Source: an uncultured Aquimarina sp.
Lineage (GTDB): Bacteria; Bacteroidota; Bacteroidia; Flavobacteriales; Flavobacteriaceae
Direction: 5' to 3'
NCBI GenBank assembly: GCA_947502885.1
Contig: CANNBP010000002.1
Span: forward strand, 186,001-250,000
DNA: 64,000 nucleotides
Made by a program: the position numbers and the translations under genes. The stretch's first letter is position 1; every line of letters begins with the position of its first letter. The notes beneath the pieces are model-generated. The model ran no database searches and had not been told where the DNA came from. It worked only from the letters and a program-made list of their open reading frames with translations. Of the stretch, positions 51,647 through 59,979 are shown piece after piece.

Positions 51647-53263
51647 ATGAGAGAACAATTGCATACGATTCTTCAAAAACTAATTATTAAGAATAATATT
51701 CGCGTACTTAAAGAGGAATTAGAATTTCAGTTATCCAGCCATCCTTCTTATCCAAGTTTACATGCACTTACAGGTGTGTTGGATCATTTTAATATTCCAA
51801 ATTTAGCATTGCGATTATCTGTAAATAAAGAAACATTTAAAAAACTACCTGCTTTTTTTATCGCCAATATGTCAATTGATAATGGTGACGATTTAGTTTT
51901 AGTTGAAAAGAAAAAAAGAAAAGTTAAGATAACCAATGGTGGTAGAAACAAGATAATTACAGAAGAAGATTTTTTATCGCAATGGAATGGGGTTATACTC
52001 GCCGTAGAAAAGGATGAAAATATTGAGAAAACTAAAACAAGATTTGATGTTTCTATTATTGCAAATTGGATTATGTTTTCAATTGGGGTGTTATGTATTG
52101 TGTACTTCTTGGTCACATGGTCAAATGTTTTAGTACAGACTCATTTTATTCTTAGTGCTATTGGGTTAATGTTAAGTGTATTTATTGCTAAGCATGAGTT
52201 GGGATTGCAATCTAATACAGCAAATCAGTTTTGTAATCTATCAGAAAATACAAGTTGTGACGTGGTATTAAACTCTAAGGGATCTACGATATTTAGTTTT
52301 TTAAAATTAAGTGATGTAAGTATAGTTGCATTTGCGACTTATTGTTTGTCTTGGTTGTTGTTTATGATCAAAGGCACAAGTGGGTTCGGGATATTATCGT
52401 TAACTACTTTGATTGGAATTCCTTTTGCTGCGTACTCATTATATAGTCAATATTTGATCATAAAAAAATGGTGCCCTTTGTGTTTAGGGATTGCCACGAT
52501 CTTGATTTCTCAGTTCATAATAGTTATGTTATGGGAGGACTTTTCTAGTATAACCTCTTTTTTTAGATTAACGGAGATAGTGATCTTTATATTTAGTTTA
52601 TTTATCACTGCAGCCGTTTGGATTATACTAAAATCATTAATTGAAAAGAAAGAATCTTTTCAAAAAATAGCCTTTACACATTATAAATTTAAACGCAAGT
52701 TTTTATTCTTTAAATCTCTTTATGAGGAAAGTGACTCGCTTGTAGAAATCAATTACTTTTCTCAAGAGCTGGTGTTTGGTAATAAAAATGCAGAGATAGA
52801 GCTTGTACTGGTCACAAATCCTTTATGTTTTTTCTGTAAAAAAGCACATCAAGATATCGAGTACTTATTAGATCAATCAAATAATAGTATAAAGGTTATC
52901 ATAAGATTTAATGTTGATGTGTCTAATAAAGATTCACTACTATATAAGGTAGTTTCAGGGTTACTTTATATATATCATGAAAGAGGGGAAGGTTATGCTC
53001 TAAAAGCACTAAAAGAAGTGTATAAAGAGGGTGTTGATTTACAAAAGTGGGTAGACAGTCAAATCTATAAAAAAACAAGCTATTTTGATAATCTACTTAT
53101 TGATCAATATGAATGGTGTAAAAAGAACGCAGTTAATTTTACGCCCGCTTTATACTTAAATAATAGGCTATTCCCAAGCGAATATGATAAATCCGATCTT
53201 ATATACTTCATCGACGAGTTTATAGTATCTCAACATAAATTAAGTAATGTTTTGGTATCATAA
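51647..53263 (+). CDS. Membrane protein: C39-like domain without catalytic residues, VKOR domain, DsbA/thioredoxin-like domain
   Basis: N-terminal LEFQLSSHPSYPSLHALTGVLDHFNIPNLALRL...LPAFFIANM resembles C39 but lacks Cys/His/Asp; VKOR loop cysteines FCNLSENTSC and CXXC KKWCPLCLG; thioredoxin motif NPLCFFCKKAH; ATG 51647 preferred over GTG 51623. Confidence 0.85.
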   Translation: MREQLHTILQKLIIKNNIRVLKEELEFQLSSHPSYPSLHALTGVLDHFNIPNLALRLSVNKETFKKLPAFFIANMSIDNGDDLVLVEKKKRKVKITNGGRNKIITEEDFLSQWNGVILAVEKDENIEKTKTRFDVSIIANWIMFSIGVLCIVYFLVTWSNVLVQTHFILSAIGLMLSVFIAKHELGLQSNTANQFCNLSENTSCDVVLNSKGSTIFSFLKLSDVSIVAFATYCLSWLLFMIKGTSGFGILSLTTLIGIPFAAYSLYSQYLIIKKWCPLCLGIATILISQFIIVMLWEDFSSITSFFRLTEIVIFIFSLFITAAVWIILKSLIEKKESFQKIAFTHYKFKRKFLFFKSLYEESDSLVEINYFSQELVFGNKNAEIELVLVTNPLCFFCKKAHQDIEYLLDQSNNSIKVIIRFNVDVSNKDSLLYKVVSGLLYIYHERGEGYALKALKEVYKEGVDLQKWVDSQIYKKTSYFDNLLIDQYEWCKKNAVNFTPALYLNNRLFPSEYDKSDLIYFIDEFIVSQHKLSNVLVS

Positions 53264-53330
53264 CTGATAAGTTTTTTAAGCATTGATATAAAAGCAGGGA
53301 TTTTAAAAGTCATCATAATAATTAATCTTA

Positions 53331-53549
53331 ATGAATAGAAATATGGAAAAATTAAAGAAGTTAGGCTATGTTTTACGTAAACAAGAGCAACAGTCCATTA
53401 ACGGTGGTCAATCCAAATCTACTTGTGCAGACTATGCTAGATGTTTAACATTGTCAGATTGCATTAATAATGATCCAAACTGTAGTTATACATGTGACTT
53501 TGGGTCTTTTGGAAAGCCACAAAGTGCAGGAGTTTGTATTCCAGTTTAA
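53331..53549 (+). CDS. GG-leader-like six-cysteine peptide 1
   Basis: Leader LKKLGYVLRKQEQQSINGG; core with 6 Cys (C-C-C-C-C-C); alternative ATG 53343. Confidence 0.75.
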   Translation: MNRNMEKLKKLGYVLRKQEQQSINGGQSKSTCADYARCLTLSDCINNDPNCSYTCDFGSFGKPQSAGVCIPV

Positions 53550-53597
53550 AAACCTTATCACAGTAATCATTAGTAACATTTAATTAAAATTTGAATC

Positions 53598-53810
53598 ATG
53601 AAAAAATTATTAAACCTCAAAAATGCTAAACGGTTGAATAAAAATCAATTACGGCAAATTAAAGGAAAAGGATTGGCACTGCTTAAAGGATGCTTAAATT
53701 CAGGAGCAACTTGTAGAGAAGGGTTACAATGTTGTAGTGTAGATGGTCTGTTTCGTTGTGTAGATCCAAATGGCCCACAAGGAACAAATTGCTTCGTAAT
53801 AGAAGGATAA
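53598..53810 (+). CDS. GG-leader-like six-cysteine peptide 2 (GKG variant)
   Basis: Leader NAKRLNKNQLRQIKGKG; core C-x6-C-x5-CC-x7-C-x10-C. Confidence 0.75.
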   Translation: MKKLLNLKNAKRLNKNQLRQIKGKGLALLKGCLNSGATCREGLQCCSVDGLFRCVDPNGPQGTNCFVIEG

Positions 53811-53875
53811 GGATCAGATCTGGAAAAAGTGGATGAACCGCAAATTTATTAATAAATCAATTTAAAAATTATAGT

Positions 53876-54064
53876 ATGTTAGAAAACATTTTAAAAACAA
53901 ACGGAGCAGAACAATTAAGTAAGCAAGAGCAACTAACTATTAGTGGGGGAACGAGTAAAAAACCAAAGCGTTGTCAGAGTCATCTTTGTCCTGATGGCTT
54001 TTGTTGTGGGTCAAATCCATATCTATGTGAGTTGGCTGAGGCTGATGGGTCAAATTGTAGATAG
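53876..54064 (+). CDS. GG-leader-like six-cysteine peptide 3
   Basis: Leader GAEQLSKQEQLTISGG; core C-x4-C-x4-CC-x6-C-x9-C. Confidence 0.78.
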   Translation: MLENILKTNGAEQLSKQEQLTISGGTSKKPKRCQSHLCPDGFCCGSNPYLCELAEADGSNCR

Positions 54065-54117
54065 TTATCGCATAAGATCGAATGTTTTCAGAATAATAAC
54101 AAATAAAAATTTATCAA

Positions 54118-54306
54118 ATGAAAAACTTACTAGGCATGGAAGGAGCTCAGAAGTTGAGCAAGTTAGAGCAACAATCAATTAAAGGAGGAGAAAAATCATT
54201 TACAGCGAATGGAGCATTTTGCTGTGAATGGTGTCCAGATGGTTCTTGTAATAGTTGGGTGGATGATCATAATTCACCTTGTCCTTTTGTAGAGACATGT
54301 AATTAG
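54118..54306 (+). CDS. GG-leader-like six-cysteine peptide 4
   Basis: Leader GAQKLSKLEQQSIKGG; core CC-x2-C-x4-C-x10-C-x5-C. Confidence 0.78.
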   Translation: MKNLLGMEGAQKLSKLEQQSIKGGEKSFTANGAFCCEWCPDGSCNSWVDDHNSPCPFVETCN

Positions 54307-54334
54307 TATATTACATAAAGAATTTAAAGTTGAG

Positions 54335-54361
54335 ACCCGGGTTTTGCCCGGGCTTTCTGTT
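54335..54361 (+). terminator. Terminator after peptide cluster
   Basis: ACCCGGGttttgCCCGGGC followed by TTTCTGTTTT. Confidence 0.75.
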
Positions 54362-54420
54362 TTGGAAAATGAAATATGAGTGTAATAGGAATGAAAGTCA
54401 ATTTATAGCCTAAAGTATTA

Positions 54421-54516
54421 ACACAAGAAGTTTTTTCTAAAATGTTTCAAAAATCAGCGGTAAAAAGAACAAAGTTCTCTGGTTTGCTTAGAAATATAGA
54501 CTTCTTGAAAGACTAA
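54421..54516 (+). pseudogene. Displaced queG 3'-end remnant (putative attR-like copy)
   Basis: Encodes [31 protein letters not shown], versus queG C-terminus [31 protein letters not shown]; in-frame TAG at 54406 upstream and no start codon before the matching region. Confidence 0.92.
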
Positions 54517-54734
54517 AAGGAGTGTTTTTAATTAAGGATTCCTTTATAAAATAATTAGTTTTGTTAAAATATGTATAGAATTTCTATTCGAATTTTTAGG
54601 AATCTGTAAAGATTAGGGGATGATATATACTGTATTCTTAAAGTTTTTGAAAGATAATACATTTTAAATTTCTACATCTCGCACATACTTGTACCTTTGT
54701 ACTCTTATTTTTTACACATTTATCTTGACGTAAT

Positions 54735-57050
54735 ATGAGCATCGAAAGTAAAAGAAGAGAGGCGTTAGTATATCACGCAAAACCTACCCCAGGTAAAATT
54801 AAAGTTGTCCCTACAAAGAAATATGCAACCCAAAGAGATTTGTCATTAGCTTATTCTCCAGGTGTTGCAGAGCCTTGTTTAGAGATTGAAAAAAATAAAG
54901 CGGATGTATATAAGTATACGGCAAAAGGAAATCTTGTTGCTGTAATATCCAATGGAACTGCAGTTTTAGGTTTGGGAGATATAGGTCCCGAAGCGTCTAA
55001 GCCTGTTATGGAAGGAAAAGGGTTACTGTTTAAGATCTTTGCAGATATTGATGTGTTTGATATAGAAGTGGATACAAAAGATGTAGATGCTTTTATTGAA
55101 ACGGTAAAGAATATCGCTCCTACATTTGGAGGGATAAACTTGGAGGATATTAAGGCTCCAGAAGCATTCGAGATAGAAAGACGCTTAAAGGAAGAGTTGG
55201 ATATACCTGTGATGCATGATGATCAGCATGGTACAGCAATAATTTCGGCTGCTGCGTTATTAAATGCATTAGAGATTGCAGAGAAAAAAATAGAAGAAGT
55301 AAGAATTGTGGTAAGTGGCGCAGGTGCAGCCGCAGTATCTTGTACTCGATTGTATAAAGCTTTTGGAGCTCGGTCAGAGAACATTGTGATGACAGATAGT
55401 AAAGGGGTGATCCGAAAAGATCGAGATAACCTTACTAAGGAAAAAGCAGAGTTTGCTACAGCTCGTGATCTGGATACATTAGAAGATGCAATGAAAAATG
55501 CTGATGTGTTTATTGGATTATCAATGGCTAATTTAGTATCTCAAGATATGTTGGTCTCTATGGCAGAAAACCCTATCGTTTTTGCTATGGCTAACCCAGA
55601 TCCCGAAATAAAGTATGACCTAGCTATAAAAGCTCGTAAAGATGTTATTATGGCTACAGGCCGAAGCGATCATCCTAATCAGGTAAATAATGTTTTAGGG
55701 TTTCCTTTTATCTTTAGAGGAGCATTAGATGTTAGAGCTACAGGTATTAATGAAGAGATGAAAATGGCGGCAGTAAAAGCATTAGCAGAGTTGGCAAAGG
55801 AGCCTGTGCCAGAACAAGTGAATATTGCTTATGGAGAAACTCGTCTTAATTTTGGTCGTGATTATATTATACCAAAGCCTTTTGATCCAAGATTGATTGC
55901 TAAAGTTCCTCCTGCAGTGGCTAAAGCAGCCATAGAAAGTGGTGTTGCTACAGAACCAATAACGAACTGGGAGAAGTATGAAGATGAGTTGTTAGAACGT
56001 ATGGGGAATGATAATAAATTAGTGAGATTATTATTAGATAGAGCTAGAACGAATCCAAAAAGAGTAGTTTTTGCAGAAGCTGATCACCTTGATGTGCTTA
56101 AAGCTGCTCAAACAGTTACCGAAGAAGGGATTGGAATACCTATTTTATTAGGAAGAAAGGATGTGATTCTAGAATTAATGCAAGAGATCGATTTTGATCC
56201 TTCTGGTATAGAAATTATTGACCCGAAGGCAGATGAAGAAATTGACCGAAAAAATAGATACGGTAAAAAGTATTGGGAAACTCACAAGCGCAAAGGAATA
56301 ACACTCTATGATGCAGAAAAATTAATGCGAGAGCGTAATTACTTTGCTGCAATGATGGTTAATGAAGGTGATGCTGATGCATTGCTTTCGGGGTATTCTA
56401 GAAGTTATGCTACGGTTGTTAAGCCGATGTTAGATCTTATTGGATTAGCAAAGGGAGCAGCTCGCGTTGCTACAATGAATGTTATGATGACAGATAAAGG
56501 GCCTTTGTTTATTAGTGATACTTCGATTAACATTGAACCTACATCAAAAGAGTTGGCAAAAATTGCCCAAATGACCGCCAGAACTGTAGAGATGTTTGGT
56601 ATTAAGCCCGTTGTAGCAATGGTTTCGTATGCTAATTTTGGTTCATCAAAACATCCCGCAGCAAATAAAGTTAAAGATGCTGTTTCTTATTTGCATAGAT
56701 ATCATCCTAATCTAATAGTAGACGGAGGGTTGCAAATTAATTTTGCATTAAATAGAGAAAAAAGAAATGATAAATTCCCGTTTTCTAAGCTTAATGGGCA
56801 GAAAGTGAATACTTTGGTGTTTCCTAATTTGGATTCAGCAAATAGTAATTACAAGTTGTTAGGTGAAATTAATAACTCAGAGTCAATTGGTCCAATTATG
56901 ATGGGAATGAATAAGCCTGTACATATATTACAATTAGGAGCAAGTGTTGAAGAAATAATAAACATGGCCGCAGTAGCTGTAATTGATGCTCAAGAAAAAG
57001 AGAAAAGAGAGTTGTATCATTTATCTCTAGCCCCTAAAGAAACGGTTTAG
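54735..57050 (+). CDS. maeB: NADP-dependent malic enzyme with C-terminal phosphotransacetylase-like domain
   Basis: Malic enzyme motifs (AYSPGVAEPCLEI, VMHDDQHGTAIISAAALLNALEI) plus PTA-like C-terminus (RVVFAEADHLDVLKAAQ). Confidence 0.93.
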   Translation: MSIESKRREALVYHAKPTPGKIKVVPTKKYATQRDLSLAYSPGVAEPCLEIEKNKADVYKYTAKGNLVAVISNGTAVLGLGDIGPEASKPVMEGKGLLFKIFADIDVFDIEVDTKDVDAFIETVKNIAPTFGGINLEDIKAPEAFEIERRLKEELDIPVMHDDQHGTAIISAAALLNALEIAEKKIEEVRIVVSGAGAAAVSCTRLYKAFGARSENIVMTDSKGVIRKDRDNLTKEKAEFATARDLDTLEDAMKNADVFIGLSMANLVSQDMLVSMAENPIVFAMANPDPEIKYDLAIKARKDVIMATGRSDHPNQVNNVLGFPFIFRGALDVRATGINEEMKMAAVKALAELAKEPVPEQVNIAYGETRLNFGRDYIIPKPFDPRLIAKVPPAVAKAAIESGVATEPITNWEKYEDELLERMGNDNKLVRLLLDRARTNPKRVVFAEADHLDVLKAAQTVTEEGIGIPILLGRKDVILELMQEIDFDPSGIEIIDPKADEEIDRKNRYGKKYWETHKRKGITLYDAEKLMRERNYFAAMMVNEGDADALLSGYSRSYATVVKPMLDLIGLAKGAARVATMNVMMTDKGPLFISDTSINIEPTSKELAKIAQMTARTVEMFGIKPVVAMVSYANFGSSKHPAANKVKDAVSYLHRYHPNLIVDGGLQINFALNREKRNDKFPFSKLNGQKVNTLVFPNLDSANSNYKLLGEINNSESIGPIMMGMNKPVHILQLGASVEEIINMAAVAVIDAQEKEKRELYHLSLAPKETV

Positions 57051-57081
57051 GAATTGTGAGTTAAAAACTCTAAAATAATAT

Positions 57082-57108
57082 AGAAAGGGGCAATATTGCC
57101 CCTTTCTT
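57082..57108. terminator. Bidirectional terminator between convergent genes
   Basis: AGAAAGGGGCAATATTGCCCCTTTCT. Confidence 0.85.
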
Positions 57109-57122
57109 GTTGTTGTATTTGT

Positions 57123-58811
57123 TTATTTTATAGTGAATTTAGTGGTTTCAATTCGTCCATTTTCTCCTTGTAATTGTATGATATAGATTCCTTTGGCGTA
57201 ATTGCTTATATCAACTTGTTGTTCTTCTTTCGTGGTGTCGATTTCTGAACTGTATTGTATTTGTCCGACTGTGTTAATGATTGTCATGCCTCCGGTTTTT
57301 AAATTTTGAGGAAGTATAAGGTTAATATGATTTGTGGCAGGATTAGGATAAGCAGTGATTTTTTGAGTATTGTTAAATCCGTTTTCTTGTGTAGATTTAA
57401 ATCTAGATTCAGGAAAAACAAATCGAGCATGAACACCATAATGATCAGAAATATCTGTAATTACTCTTCTCCAGATGTCATTCCAGTTTAAGCTTGGGTG
57501 GTTAAGCATAGTGTGTCTTGGAACAAATATGCGTTTGGTAGCCAAAACCGGTTCTTGATGCTCTTTTGAAAATAAAACATAGTCTAAAATTTCATCCTTT
57601 CCAGAGTTATTCCAGTAGTTATCATCGACATCATAAGTAGTTTGGTAATTACCTTCTAATTGAGGGTCTCTCGAATTTAAGGTTTTTAGCATTTGTACAT
57701 ATTCAGAAGATGATAAATTGCCGCTACTGTCATATCTGTTTACATTTAGGTCACCGGCATATATAACGGGATCAGTATGATTTCGTAATATTCCTTGTCG
57801 GTTCATTAAATTGTATATTTCTTTGAGATTTGATGTTCTTGTAGAAGAATAAGAACTGCCAGATTGCGTGTGTGAACCTATAACATGATATATTTTTCCT
57901 AATTTGTTAATTTTTGCATACATCGCTCCTTTATTTGCTTGATCATCACCGTTGGCTGCTAAGTTGTCAAATAGCTCTTGCTCGGATTTTTCAATAGTAT
58001 ATCGACTTGCGATAAATACTCCGCCATCTTGTTTAGAGTTGTTTGGGTTATCTACTACAGTGGTAAAATGGTTAAACCCCCTTTCTTTTAGAGCCTTTTT
58101 TAAAGATTCTCGATTAGAATTATCAAATGCTTCCGAAACAACCAGTACTTCGTATGGTGCTAACCAATCATCAACATATTGATTACGGGCATTTAAGATT
58201 TGAGCAATACCGGGCAGTTGCCAAATATTCCAAGCTGCAACATTAAGAATATTTGGGTTGCTGTAATCACTATTTTTAACAAACTGACTTTGGTTGGCAT
58301 AATCTATAACATATACGATGTCATCATCTCCTCCTGTATATATAAAACGCATAGTAATTCTGTATTCTATCCCATCTGATAAAAAGAATGATCGTGTATG
58401 TGTATTTCGGTCAGTCCATAGGCCACTCCAAAAATTGTTTCTGGGAGAAGCTATATTGAAACCAGCTGAAATATCGCTATGATTCCATGTGCCGGTTAAC
58501 TTTACTTTCATTTCAATTACCTCATTAGAATTAAAGTATGGTCGTAATTGATTTAGCATAATGTAGGTCTTGCCATTTTTAACACCCACATTTCGGTTGT
58601 AACTAGCTACTTTTTCATCTCTTTCATAGGCATAAATGTTATTAGCATGTTTGTTGTATTCATCGCCTTGACTCAGGCTTGGTCCAGAGTGTTGTGTGAT
58701 TCCAAAACGAAAATGAGTGTCAGTGTTGTTTTGAACAGAGATGTGTGTTTCGGCAAATAGGATCTGTATATATCCAACCAAACAAAGAAGTAAGATGATT
58801 TGTTTTTTCAT
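57123..58811 (-). CDS. Secreted endonuclease/exonuclease/phosphatase-fold enzyme resembling neutral sphingomyelinase, with T9SS type A sorting domain
   Basis: NVAAWNIWQLPGI, VVSEAFDNSNRESLKKAL, QDGGVFIASRY, NKGAMYAKINKLGKIYHVIGSHTQSG, YAGDLNVNRYD, DHYGVHARF; C-terminal ITAYPNPATNHINLILP...KGIYIIQLQGENGRIETTKFTIK. Confidence 0.82.
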   Translation of the reverse strand: MKKQIILLLCLVGYIQILFAETHISVQNNTDTHFRFGITQHSGPSLSQGDEYNKHANNIYAYERDEKVASYNRNVGVKNGKTYIMLNQLRPYFNSNEVIEMKVKLTGTWNHSDISAGFNIASPRNNFWSGLWTDRNTHTRSFFLSDGIEYRITMRFIYTGGDDDIVYVIDYANQSQFVKNSDYSNPNILNVAAWNIWQLPGIAQILNARNQYVDDWLAPYEVLVVSEAFDNSNRESLKKALKERGFNHFTTVVDNPNNSKQDGGVFIASRYTIEKSEQELFDNLAANGDDQANKGAMYAKINKLGKIYHVIGSHTQSGSSYSSTRTSNLKEIYNLMNRQGILRNHTDPVIYAGDLNVNRYDSSGNLSSSEYVQMLKTLNSRDPQLEGNYQTTYDVDDNYWNNSGKDEILDYVLFSKEHQEPVLATKRIFVPRHTMLNHPSLNWNDIWRRVITDISDHYGVHARFVFPESRFKSTQENGFNNTQKITAYPNPATNHINLILPQNLKTGGMTIINTVGQIQYSSEIDTTKEEQQVDISNYAKGIYIIQLQGENGRIETTKFTIK

Positions 58812-59392
58812 TTTTTTAGTTTTTGATATTAAGCTTTAGAATAATACCAGGATTAAAGAATGTGAAAAACCCTAAGAGCCGGTTTTTGGGGGTAGAAACA
58901 GGTTAAGTATATTTTTCTAAGTAATTCTTTAATTGGTTGTAAAAAAATACTGTTCAAATCTAAGGTTTGATTTTTGCATATTAGTTAACTTTTTGTAGGT
59001 GTTTGATTATCTTTGTGTTATGTTGGTGTTAGTGATGTTATCCATGAGTTATGCTATTTAACCTGTTTTTGAGCGTAGGTGATTCTAGTTTTGTTAATTG
59101 TTTTAGAGTTTTAGCAGTTGTTCATTTTTTTTTACCATATGTAAAAGGGATGTTGGCAATAAGATTTGTAAAGTGATATTATATGAATACAAAATATCTT
59201 TTCTTGAAATTACATAGAGGTTATTGGCGTGGTCTTTTATCGTATAGCAATTGATGTTTGTTGTTTTGAGTTGTATGAGATTTGTTAATTAATAAGGTAT
59301 AAAGTAAAGTAGGTATTCTTAAAGCTGTTTTATTATTCCTTTTTATGTAGGATAATTTTCTTACTTTTGGATGCTTATATATAAAATTACTA

Positions 59393-59974
59393 ATGATCAC
59401 ACATATCAAAGGGAGGCTTGTAGAAAAAAATCCAACCGATGTAGTTATAGATTGCGCAGGTGTAGGATATTTTTTACATATTTCGTTACATACTTTTTCT
59501 TTGATCCCTGATGGGGAAATGCTGCAGTTATATACTCATTTGCAGGTAAAAGAAGATTCTCATACTTTGTTTGGTTTTGTAGAAAAGTCGGAAAGAGAAA
59601 TTTTTAGACTTTTAATTTCGGTATCAGGAATTGGTGCTAATATAGCACGAACTATGTTGTCATCGTTGCATCCTGATCAGATAAAAGAAGCGATTGCGTC
59701 TAATGACGTGGCTACTATACAATCAATAAAAGGAATCGGGGCAAAAACGGCTCAGCGAGTGATTTTAGACTTAAAAGATAAGATACTAAAAGTATATAAT
59801 ATAGATGAAGTTTCAGTAGTACAAAGCAATACTAATAAAAATGAAGCGTTATCTGCATTAGAAACACTAGGATTTAATAGAAAGATTGCTGAGAAAGTAG
59901 TCGATCGTGTTTTGAAAACTAACCCCAAGGAAACAGTAGAAAATATTATTAAACAGGCACTAAAAAATTTATAA
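59393..59974 (+). CDS. ruvA: Holliday junction branch migration protein RuvA
   Basis: MITHIKGRLVEKNPTDVVIDCAGVGYFLHIS; VSGIGANIARTMLS; IKGIGAKTAQRVILDLKDK. Confidence 0.96.
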   Translation: MITHIKGRLVEKNPTDVVIDCAGVGYFLHISLHTFSLIPDGEMLQLYTHLQVKEDSHTLFGFVEKSEREIFRLLISVSGIGANIARTMLSSLHPDQIKEAIASNDVATIQSIKGIGAKTAQRVILDLKDKILKVYNIDEVSVVQSNTNKNEALSALETLGFNRKIAEKVVDRVLKTNPKETVENIIKQALKNL

Positions 59975-59979
59975 AAACA

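Noticed and set aside
53943-54182. 79-aa plus-strand ORF
   Set aside because: Overlaps GG-leader peptides 3 and 4 in another frame and has no leader, cysteine pattern or family similarity
47953-54420. Possibility of an integrase, transposase or C39 ABC transporter inside the queG-flanked segment
   Set aside because: Looked for in the ORFs of both strands and not found; the element hypothesis therefore rests on the flanking repeat and cargo only
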